Assembly (NCBI GenBank): GCA_958295665.1
Contig: OY282558.1
Coordinates: 186,040,015-186,104,014 of the forward strand
Length of the DNA: 64,000 bases
Source: Tipula vernalis
Taxonomy: Eukaryota; Arthropoda; Insecta; Diptera; Tipulidae
Direction of reading: 5' to 3'
The notes beneath the pieces are model-generated. The model worked only from the letters and a program-made list of their open reading frames with translations. It did no database searches and had not been told where the DNA came from. Both the position numbers and the translations under genes were made by a program. Below are positions 48,961-59,087 of the stretch, piece after piece; positions within the stretch are counted from its first letter, which is position 1; every line of letters begins with the position of its first letter.

Positions 48961-49384
48961 TCTAGTTATTAACAGTTCACATACCTTATAAGTAGAAGTT
49001 ACAGATTTATATATTTTGCCGTATTAGTTTAATTGTTCTTAAATGCAATATTCGTTTATTTCGAGTAACATGTATCTTGAGATATAAGTTAATAATTTAG
49101 TTTCTAAGATTTATTTATTTGAAATTTCGTTTTTTATGGTATTTTAATGAATTATTCAACAGTTAAATACCGATATTAAATTTCTGCGCCTGAATGTTGA
49201 TTTATATTTATTTTCACTAATACATTTACTATATAAAAAAAGTTAGGACAAATTTAGATAAAACTTCCAACTCGTGATCATTTTTATTTTTCTGTTTGTG
49301 TCTGCCAATTCATGTATAATAAAATCAATTTGTATAAACATATTTAAATAGTGAGCAAGTTTTACGTTTTGCTTGTGCCAAACT
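48961..49384. other. AT-rich; may hold the preceding exon of the lipase gene
   Basis: A GTAAGT donor-like site at 49385 lies 66 bases before the acceptor of the lipase exon, a usual insect intron size, and the frame upstream of it is in phase. The residues it would add are not clearly lipase-like, so I leave it undecided. Confidence 0.3.
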
Positions 49385-49450
49385 GTAAGTGATTTTAAAC
49401 CGAATAAATGTTTCAAACTTAATTTTTGGTGATTTTACATATTTACATAG

Positions 49451-49664
49451 GTCTCATAAAATATTTAATCCGGTATATTTCAATGACCCACATATGGCCA
49501 CCAAATTAAATTTGAGCAAGCCAATTGGTTTCATAACACACGGATGGCTTGAAAATGGTTACGCAGTTTGGATGAACGATATATATATATCCGAGGCATG
49601 GCTTGCAAATCACGGTACAAATGTATGCCGAATGGACTGGAGCATTTATTCAATGGTTGATTAT
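49451..49664 (+). CDS. Exon of a pancreatic-lipase-family protein (partial)
   Basis: The frame encodes FNPVYFNDPHMATKLNLS, then IGFITHGWLENGYAVWMNDI, and NVCRMDWSIYSMVDY. HGW (oxyanion region) and the DWS phrase are hallmarks of the N-terminal part of pancreatic-type lipases and their insect relatives. An acceptor (TTTACATAG) lies at 49450 and a donor (TAT/GTATGT) at 49665; the exon is 214 bases. The catalytic serine exon (GxSxG) is not found in the window downstream, so this is either one exon of a gene with long introns full of transposons or a leftover fragment. Confidence 0.7.
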
Positions 49665-49689
49665 GTATGTTGTTGCTGCAAGGCGTAGT

Positions 49690-50295
49690 GTTAATAAAAA
49701 ATGTAGAAAAAATCCTAATAAAACTTTAAAATTAAAAAAAATATATTTTTATTTAAAATGTATGTATGTGTATGTATGTAATCAAATTACGAAGTAAAAT
49801 TTTGCCACCAATAACTTTTGCCGTACCATAACCTAACTTTCTTTGACATCATTTTCCGAGTTTTTGCGACAACTTTCATAGTAAATCTGATAATAAGTCG
49901 GACATTAGTCCTGACAAAAGTCGGTAATGAAATTCGCAAAATGTCAGGAAAATGCAAAAATTTTCGGAAATAAAAATACTTGGGAGTTTTAAAAAATGTA
50001 GCAGATTTGCTACACTATTCGAACCAAGAAGCGGTAACACTAGCCCGTACTACTGCAAGCAAAAATTATTTTTCTTTCCTTTCCTCGACATAGCACAGAT
50101 GGCAATTAACGTTCGAAAAGTGAAAGAGTGGAGAGAAACAGAGAATAAAACATTTCAAAAATAAAAAAATTAGTTAGTTTTATCTCATGAGTACGAAAGG
50201 AAGGTTGTACATATTTGTATATCTGCTAATTTTCTGTATAATTTAAAACTAATACAATTTTTAATAAAATAAAGATTTAAATATAAATAAATATT
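49690..50295. other. No gene recognised
   Basis: If the lipase gene is real this is its intron. AT-rich with GTATGTATGTGTATGTATGTA near 49757. I see no coding sequence that can be supported. Confidence 0.35.
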
Positions 50296-50308
50296 AACTA
50301 AAAATGTA

Positions 50309-51040
50309 TTATTATTATTATTATTGGAGGGACATGGGGCGATCAGCCACCTCGCAATGCGACCTAAAAGATCTATTGTGCTGATCCCTGCTTAATTATC
50401 CGTCCAGTTAATATTCAGGTTCTTAATGAACCTGACAATACTACCTCCCGGTACGTGATACATACTGTCTGGGCTTATTGCTCTCCCTCCTAGATATTTA
50501 CTACAGCATGTAGTTCCGCTAGAAAGGCGGTAGCATTAGAGCCCTTTTACTTCGAGAGAGCTGTCCGACTCCCGTATATTCCTTCTCCTGCCCCGTATTC
50601 CGTTTGATTTTACTCTTACAAGTTGCTGGGAATTGCAAATCGCCTGTAGGTCACCCAGCTTTACTACAGGAAGGCTAAATAAAACTGAAAGGTGCCTGGT
50701 ATCCAGAGTCCGCATATTTTGGACTGTTTAACCTATCAGCCATTCATCCATCGGCATATGCTGTTCCACCTAAGATTAGGGTTTTTTGTCAAAGTTTTCT
50801 CTTTTAGCGCCGTACTTTAGCCAGTGCCAAATGGCCTTAGTTACCAGTGGTTGCCACGAGGAGGCAGCACGTACACTTGCGAATTGTGAACAGGTTACCC
50901 CTTACACAATTATACCCATCACGCAACTGCCTAATGGCATGACCAGAACAGCTCACGTGATACGCACCCTACTGAAAGGTTACCGAGCTGGTAGATTAAT
51001 CTACTCAACTTTAGTCCCCCCTCCAATAGACGCCAAACCA
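50309..51040 (-). mobile_element. Retroposed 732-bp sequence with 13-bp target duplication
   Basis: AACTAAAAATGTA occurs at 50296-50308 and again at 51041-51053, exactly at the edges of a more GC-rich insert. The left edge is TTATTATTATTATTATT, which on the minus strand is a 3' (TAA)n/(AAT)n tail, as in I- and LOA-type LINEs and their parasites. So the copy is a minus-strand, probably 5'-truncated LINE end or a SINE. A plus frame (50786-51046, 86 residues) is open but runs against the retroposition direction and I do not recognise it. Confidence 0.75.
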
Positions 51041-51343
51041 AACTAAAAATGTAACATGAGTTGGAAAAACTTATATGAACTATTTTTTATTAATAATTTA
51101 AAAATTATGAAAAAACACGCGACGTACAACCTCGCTTTATTGCGCCTGGATTAATATTAATTTTTTTTTTATATTTTTCATATGTTTTAATCTCTTCGTT
51201 TTAAAGTTTTGTTCTCTTTCATTTTTCTAGCATTAATGCCACCTGCAGAATATTAATGGAACTGTCGAACAAATTTAGTGACGTAGTCAGTAGTATGGCT
51301 TGTATATTCTAGACGGCATTGGTTAAAAGCATTACTAATGATT

Positions 51344-51474
51344 CTGTCTACATTCGAATTCTTGCTTCAGTTTTTTCCTAGTTCCTTACATCTTTACCAA
51401 TAAACTAAAAACTTGGTTTTGGGTACAGAGGTAAGAAACGAGGAAAACTGATGCAAGAATACAAATGTAAACAG
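51344..51474. repeat. Palindromic MITE copy 2 (relative of the hairpin at 17102)
   Basis: Imperfect arms of about 54 bp (51344-51398 and 51421-51474). Outer end CTGTCTACATTCG / CTGTTTACATTTG, inner end CCTTACATCTTTACC. It shares CTTACMTCTTTRCCAATAAACT and GGTAAGAAACGAGGAAA with the first copy but differs in the middle of the arm. Confidence 0.75.
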
Positions 51475-51685
51475 GCTCAAAAAAAGTAGTGTGGTTAGCT
51501 ACATGCGTGCGAACGTTTGTTCACGGCTTTTTATTGTTGTTGGTTTTGGTTTTATAATACTAATATGACAAGATTGCAGTGGATTTCACACGTATTGTAA
51601 TTAATTTTTTTTTTTCTGAGTAAATTCAAACATGTACCTGAATCTTGTACGTGCCATACCAAATATATTTAGATACATACTTATA

Positions 51686-51851
51686 TGGGTGAAATTTCAC
51701 CCAAAGGTCGCTAGCGTACTTTTTTTGTTTCGAATAATATCTTGTCTTGATATTTAAATCCTAATAATTTTATAAAGCAAAGAAATTTGGTCGAGGAAGT
51801 CTCAATAGTAAAAAAATTATAGAGCATTTAAAATGGGTGAAATTTCACCCA
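51686..51851. repeat. Pair of identical 18-bp palindromes
   Basis: TGGGTGAAATTTCACCCA, a perfect palindrome, occurs at 51686-51703 and again at 51834-51851, each followed by AAGRTCG. The 130 bases between are AT-rich. They may be ends of a small element or a duplicated binding site. Confidence 0.6.
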
Positions 51852-52139
51852 AAGATCGTATGAGGGTTAAATATTGTATAAATATGTCATTGGAACATTT
51901 TGGAAGTATGAGAGGTTTTTTTATTTTTTATTATGTAGTACTACCTTATGTAGTATACCTAAGAATATGACCAAAGGGTCGAAATATTAGGATTCAATTA
52001 AATTGAATTAAATTATTAAATTTTGCTTTATATCCTAGAACAAGTTTACTCGTTTGTTTTGGGTGTGAGAGGCAAATAGTTTTAACATTTAAGTGGACCT
52101 AACCCGATTTTCCTGGTTACCTATTTCTTTGGCTAAGTC

Positions 52140-52830
52140 TGTGCTCCAAACGAAAAAATATCGCATAAAAAGTTAAATTTTTGACATTTTATTCACCAAA
52201 ACAATTTTGTGATCGGCGACCACTTAAAATTTGTTATCATTTGTTTATTTATATATAACTCGCAGTTCACGTAAAATTTCTTCTGAACAATTTTCAGCAG
52301 GCTCTTAGGCCATTTCCGAAAGTTATACTTATTTATTTAGACCTACTTATTTAAATAAGTATGCTGGCGAGGTAACTTAAAATAAGTATGTTCTTACAAA
52401 AAAAAAAAAGAAAATCAAAATTCTGTTAATTTCATTGCATACATATTGAGATATTATGTAGTAATTAAGTTTTATAAAAAATTTTATTAAAAATTATTTT
52501 ATAGTTACAAAATAGTCAAAATAAAAAATAAGTATGTGAAATCAATTCGGATAATTTGACATACTTATTTAAGATGGCGGCAAATAAGTATGTCTAAATA
52601 AATAAATAAAGTATAACTTTCGGAAAGAGCCTTAGTCTATTTTAAGTGAAATCTGCTCTAAATTACCTTCACAAATTTTACTGTACTGTAATATTTTGCA
52701 ATTAATTCAATAATTCCTTGTACAAAACGTACAACTTAAATTAAAAATTAAATTATTTTTACTTCACAAAAATAAATAAAAATAAACGTCAAAATTTTAA
52801 CTTTTTAGCTAGTTGCATTTGGAACAGTAA
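52140..52830. repeat. Large palindromic element of about 690 bp
   Basis: Inner arms CCGAAAGTTATACTTATTTA (52318) and its complement (near 52615) are almost exact. The inversion extends outward in diverged form: TGCTCCAAACG...AAAAAGTTAAATTTTTGAC at 52142-52200 matches the complement of 52780-52830. The arms flank ATACTTATTT/AAATAAGTAT words. No open frame; probably an old foldback or MITE. Confidence 0.65.
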
Positions 52831-53907
52831 ATCGGTTAAAATATGAGGTAAGTTAAATATTTCTTACCACAGTTAAAATATTTAACTTTATAACCAATTG
52901 GAACACAGCCTTTGAAACATATTATAATTGTGACTTAAAACGACACGATAAAGATATTATGTGTAATCGTAGTAACAAGACACTTTTGGTATTTAAGAAC
53001 CAGACAAGAATACATGGGTGACAGCTGTGATTTGTACGAATCGGTATTTGTTGCATACACGTTTAAAACATTTGTTTCATTCCTATTGTAATCAGATATG
53101 ACAATTGTATTGATTGCAATAATATCTATCTACTCACTCATTAGTGTAAAATTAAGTGGAATAGCTTTTTTTGAAAATAGAAGCCGTCTAGTCGCTAATT
53201 TATGCCCTTATACAGGGGAAATGCTAGCACTAAAACAGATATTTTAGCATTGATAATAAATTGAAAATTCTTGACGTATAATTTTCCATCTATATTTTAA
53301 GTTTATGTATATCACGATTTTCATTTGATTCAATTATGTCGGTAAATACTACATATAAAGCTTCAGCTTAAGATCGCTTAAGAGCTTAATAGTTTAAGAT
53401 CGAATGGGGAAAAGCTGGGCGGGTAGGATAATATATTTTGTACGTACGTATATGCTGTCAAAAAACATTGTTTATTATTAGTTTCCTCTCCATTTTATAA
53501 TTGCTTGTTTTCATAGTCGTACTTAAAAAAAATTATTAATAAATTTATGTTTCTAAATTTATTAAAATAAAATTGCAAATCACTTTGGGGACAAAAAGAT
53601 CACCTAATTTGTTTATTTATTTATCCACGACTATTTATGAAAATGGTAATTTCCATACTATCATGTACATAGCTAAAAAAATAAAGAACGCATAGAAAAT
53701 TTTATGTAAAAAGAGAAAAATTCAAATAGCTTAGGGCCCTAAAATGGTTTGTATACTTTTTCTGCCACCCATATATTTTTTGAGTATATTCATCTCGCTC
53801 CAACTAACCACGCTTGAAATAAAAGATTTTATATTGCTGAAAAATATGTTTCTGCTGGATAGTTTTACCTCTTTGGCTAATACACTGTATGTTAGCATAA
53901 TAATGAC

Positions 53908-54037
53908 TTTCCAATCGACCACTGCAAATACCTAAAAGCACTTATAAGTCATGTCTGTGCTAGATTTACTATAGTTATTCTAGCAAAGACATTAACCATA
54001 TAAGTGCTTATAAGTACTTGCGGTGGTCAATTGGAAA
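53908..54037. repeat. 130-bp imperfect hairpin
   Basis: TTTCCAATCGACCACTGCAA at 53908 pairs with the complement TTTCCAATTGACCACCGCAA ending at 54037, and AAGCACTTATAAG / AAGCACTTATATG continue the stem. Loop around 53960-53985. MITE-like. Confidence 0.65.
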
Positions 54038-54361
54038 ATAACTAATATTATAATAGATGAAACTAAGTAGTCGTTTCCATGGATACCTTAATGTTGCCAT
54101 TTACACATGAACAAGTAAACATTTTTTAGTGGCTTGCTTTCTGACAATTGTTTATTTTTTCCTGTCATTTGCGTTTCTTTATTCACGGTATGAGCAAGTA
54201 AAAATAAAACCATACCTCAAATCGTACTACAATAAAATAGCGGTCACCGTGGAAACATGTTTGTTTATATTACTGTTTACAACAGTAGTACATACACAAA
54301 CGATACACTGTTTGTTGTGAAAAAGAATTAATATTTTTAAGAATTCATTTGGTTTTTTTAA

Positions 54362-54974
54362 AGGTGCTATTCCACTAGAAAAATTGACTGATAGTAAAAA
54401 AAGAGGAAACGAGAAAAAAGTTCAAAACTCTATGTAATAGACAGAGACAAAGTTTTTTTGTTTATAGCAAAATTTTCAGGAGAAATTTTGACAGCACACA
54501 AAAACATAATCAATAATTATTAGCAAAAACTAAATATTACTATTAATCGGTTAGTTATACATCTCAAAATTATCTAAAAAATTAAATATTATTAATACTC
54601 ATATCAGAATTGTCTTTTTTATTATATTTTCCGTAAAAATTAAAAAAATCTCTACCAAAAAAACGTCATGTGTTTTTTAGTTTTACTTTTTAAAGTAAAA
54701 TTTTAAGGAGAACCGGTATAAAAATATAATAACCATAAAATAATTAGTGTGCGGGAAATATTTCTCATCATATTGCGAATTTTATGCATGTGTGTTAGTG
54801 TGACTGCTATAAAATGTCCTCAATTTGATACTTTTTATTGCAGTCACACTACTACAGACACAAATATTTTTTGACTGAGAAGGGTTTTTGTTTCATTCGC
54901 CCATTCAGCAAATGTATATTTTTGTCTTCCTTTAATTTTACTATCAGTCAATTCAGTCAAGTGGAATAGCACCT
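54362..54974. mobile_element. 613-bp MITE with TTAA target duplication (piggyBac-like)
   Basis: AGGTGCTATTCCACT at 54362 and its exact complement ending at 54974 form 15-bp terminal inverted repeats, and TTAA lies on both outer sides (54358-54361, 54975-54978). A sub-terminal inverted pair AATTGACTGATAGTAAAA follows inside both ends. Inside is a further pair GTGTGACTGC / GCAGTCACAC (54792-54846). No transposase. TTAA is the known piggyBac target, which suggests a non-autonomous member. Confidence 0.8.
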
Positions 54975-54978
54975 TTAA

Positions 54979-56028
54979 GAGGACACTTTGGAGTATATTT
55001 ACAGGGTGAAAAAGAACACATTTAGTAAAGGGTACCATTTGAAAACGCTAATTGTTAAACGGAAAAAAGCGGAATTGAAAGTAAACTACATTTTGGATTG
55101 AGTCTTGACTTATCAAACCTTACTATTTGACAACAAATACCTCATTATAGTTCGAGTCTTGGGTGAAATCTAAAATAAATTTACTAAAATAAATTTGAAA
55201 ATGTTAGTATGCTTATTATTTCTTAGATAGATAAGAACCATCTAGTTTAAGTAGATCTGGGAATTGGGATTGAAATTGGAATTCAAATTTGGTGAAATAA
55301 AATAGCCATGGTATTCAATGTTTGGAATTCGATTGGTTTTCAAAGGTTGGTAGCAATTTGAATTTTTTTGTGGCGAAATACATTTTTTGTCCTCGAATAA
55401 AATATTGATATAAAGTCCAGGAAACAAAAACAGAGCCCCATATAAACTTGTAAATAATTCCAATAGACTTTTAACTAACATAATGTTGTTCTCTAAACTT
55501 CGGCACAACTTTTAAGAAAAATTCCCACCTCTATGTGTTGAGCAAAAAAAAACGGAAATTTAGTTTTATTATTTCATTATTTTTTTTGAATTTTTGAGAT
55601 TCTTAAAATGGCTAATAATTTTGGGTATAAAAGATTTAGAAACTAGCTTTGTATGCGGAATTATCTGAGAATTGATGGTTATTTAATGATAAAATATTAA
55701 ATATTATATGTTATTACAACAAACTCCTTAAAAATCCGCTAGAAGTGAGATATTTCAGAAAAAGTCAATGTGCAGGGTGCCTCATTCCGGGTTTCTCCTT
55801 TGTGTGTTTGAAAAAAAAGCCTTTCTAACCTTTTAAGGGTTACTTTCAGTAAAGAAAACCGGTTTCAGAATTATATGAAAATTTTTTTGTTACCTGCATA
55901 TGTGTTAATCTATGTATATATACCTATATAGGTATGGATGGTATATAGGTATGGATTCAGGGCAATATTATTCAGTGTAATTTTGAATATCAAAGAGTAA
56001 AGTTGTCAGAAAAAGTGTAAATTTTGTA
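54979..56028. other. No gene recognised
   Basis: AT-rich, with GATTTAGAAAC-type words and TATATAGGTATGGAT repeated at about 55928 and 55942. Nothing that can be supported. Confidence 0.35.
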
Positions 56029-59000
56029 ATGCAGGAAAATAAAGATAGTTGTATTATTTGTAATAAGTGTATGCAGAAAAAGGACTCTACAGTGGTGAAA
56101 AAAGGAACTGGTAGCATAATCGAAGCTTCAAAATCAAGAAATGATGATTTGTGGAAAACGTTAGAGAATGTCGAAGAAATTTTATTGCATGCAGAGTGTC
56201 GGAAAAACTACACGAGGAAAAGTAGTATTGTTGCATGCAAAACAGCGCGTGAGCAAGGTAAGACTAATTAATTAATATAAATGAATATATCAGATACTTA
56301 TAGTAATTTCCCATAACAGGACCATCATCATCAGATTGCAGCCAGCAAAAAATTTTAAGATCAAGTGTGTCATCATTTGATTTTAAAATTAATTGTTTTT
56401 AATTAAGCCGATACAAGCAAGTTAGTGTTGTGAAATCAACCGAAATGCAACAAACTATCCTGGATCTTTGTTGTAAACGCAATGACGCATGCGGAAGTAT
56501 CGTCAATACACGGATAGGTGGCTCAATTAATTTGTGGACACAAAATGCGTGATATCATCTGAAATGCTACTGCAAATTTAGAGAAGTAACCACTAATCCG
56601 TCCAAAGGGAAACCCACAAATGACAACTGTCGTGCAGGTTTTGAAGCTTTGTGTGCCTTCATAAAACAAAGTAATGAATGTCAATTTGCATTACGCGATC
56701 TGAAGAAAAAACTAAGGGAATTCAGTGCCAATGATGTAGATTTGTATGGTGACTACTACTTGAGGGACCTGCTTATAAATCATTTTAAACTAAATTGGGT
56801 AGCAACCAACATATTTGGCAAAACCATAATTTTAACTTTAAAGGACAGGTTACCCGAAGAATTGTTCGTGCAGAATTGGGACTCATACAAATGCAGTTCT
56901 ATTAAAGAAGAGCGCGTTACAACTGTTAAAGAAGCATTTATCAAAGAAGACATCCAGTCCCGGATTTGTGATACAACAGTATATCCAACATTCGATGATA
57001 TCGAAAATGGTGGTGAAGAGTTTGTACCAGCGACTTTAAAGATATTTACGGAAACTCTTTATAAAAAACGAAAATCATGCTCTTCAACGAAAACAAATAA
57101 AAAGATGCAGTTTCTCAATCAATGTATGATATACGGATGCAGATCAAAATCGTTTGGATTATCAGTTTACCTTCATCATAAAGTTGGTTCGAGGCATATA
57201 ATTCAATAGGGATAACTGCATCATACAATGAGGCTGCCAATTACATCAAATGTGCAACAGAGTTTCCAGACGTGCACGGTTTACATACAAACATGTCTTT
57301 AGATTTAATTTGGTTGGCTGGATTTAATAACTTGGAAAATGTACCAAGTTGGAATGGATATTATGCAAGCAGCTAATTTATTTCATAATTGTTTTAATTT
57401 TAAGAAACTTTTTTAATTTTCCAAGGTTCGTTTAAAGTTTCACAAATAGTACCAGTGCCATTCATCAATTTAAGTGCAAGTGACTTGACGACGTTATACT
57501 CAGCTTTAATATATACAGCCTGCGAAAGCAAGAAACATGGGCAGATGTGCATAGTTACTTTTGATCAACCATTCTTTATGAAGTCAATTGAAATGGTTAA
57601 GTCTGCGGAGCAAAACAGTGATATATCTGGAATAACTGTACGCCTTGGAGGATTTCATCTACTCATGTCATATCTTCGCACAATTTGATGAAAGGAAGCT
57701 GACTAGAAGAATTATGGGAAACAGTTTATGGCTGCTTTAAAAGTAACATCAACAGAGTAAGAACAAGAAACAGAACAGAACATGCAAACTTTGGCAATAT
57801 TTTGAGTAAGTTATGATTGTGCTGCAGTTTATCCGAGCTGAGAGGACTGGCAACTGGCAGATTCATATGGAATCTGTTCGAAAAATGTTTTCATATTTCC
57901 ATTCTGCTATGACCAGCCACTTATATGCAAAATCTGCTCATTTATATTTTCAGGAAATGAAGGAGTTGCGAGCCAAGCTGGCCGATGAAGAGTACAAAAA
58001 ATTTCCAGAGAAATACTTTTCGATAAGAAGAAAAAATGTGCAATGGAGCAGTATTTGGACGGACATGTAGATAGAACAATCACTTATGCAATCAATGAAG
58101 ACGATAGTAGGATTATCTCGAGGACGACGCATTACCGATGGCACCATTTTAAAATGGATTGCTTCTACGCCCGTTAGCATGCTTGTGATATCGACGATGG
58201 AAACTTTTACATGACAATCATAAATTACTTCCGAACACCATGTTGAACTCCGAGGCAGTAGGAAAGCAAGAGCCAATCTGGACAAAAACAAATTTATTTC
58301 ATGGTTTCAACATCATAACCCATTTCGGAATCGGGCTGATGATCTTGTTAGTTTGTCAACTGGACTTGTTGCTGATTCCAACATCACCTGTTATGGTGCT
58401 TTGGATAAAGGTGAAATGCTGCTGCATAATACATTGAGTAAGAGTTTTCAGACGTCGTTTACGCAAGAAAACATAAAGTTATTCCAATTGCAGCTCAGGT
58501 TCAGGGAATAAAAATAAATAACGAAACTTTCGTTATAAACTCTGACTGAACTGAAGCAACACCTACATTGTTTGAACATACCAACACATCAGGTGGAAGA
58601 TGACGTAGATACCTTTATCGTTAATATAGCTGTGAGCTTTACAAATCGTGGGGATCAGGTGATAGCTGCTGCAGAGGACTCGGACATCCTCATGCTGCTT
58701 GTGTTTTTATGTTCACCAGCACGTCAAACAATTTGGCTTCTTTGCCCCAAATCGAAGACTGAGTATGATATAGCAGCAGAGAGGATCCGGCTGTCTTCAT
58801 TAAGCGACCTGCTTCCAGTTCTTCAAGCTTTTACCGGATGCGATACAACCTCAGCATTGTACAGGAAAGGAAAACTAAAGGCATTCATGCTTTTGCAGGC
58901 CAATGCAGAACTGAGGACCGACGTGCAAGTGTTCTACAGTAAAACAGTTCAATCGAAGAAACGGATTGTGATGTTGACAATTATGCTGTTATTAGGCAAA

Positions 59001-59087
59001 GGCAATCACAGCTTCCCAACGAAACATGGAGGATTTAAAATCTGGTCAATCAAAATCAACTATAATACAGGAGATGAAACTTTATGA
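56029..59087 (+). pseudogene. Relic of an unclassified transposon protein with FEN/PIN-like end
   Basis: Pieces in order: a Cys module (CIICNKCMQKK ... LLHAECRKNYTRKS, 56041-56220); a helical part with LRDLKKKLREFS, DVDLYGDYYLRDLLINHF and ATNIFGKTIILTLKD (56649-57130); CIVTFDQPFFMKSIEMV and GITVRLGGFHLLMSYL (57455-57690); LRGSRKARANLDKN (58240s); LVSLSTGLVADS (58340s); and a last piece (58572-59087) with DVDTFIVNIAV, AAAEDSDILMLLVF and FTGCDTTSALYRKGK. From memory the phrases LGGFHxLMSF and GCDTTSA mark an uncharacterised, multi-copy family of arthropods and other animals. The acidic EDSDIL and GCD motifs resemble FEN/XPG-type nucleases (inference). At least six frame breaks. Confidence 0.6.

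Noticed and set aside
48900..49020. Target duplication for the satellite-armed element
   Set aside because: The flanks at about 39940 and 48960 show only weak inverted similarity and no convincing direct 8- or 9-mer, so I do not claim one.
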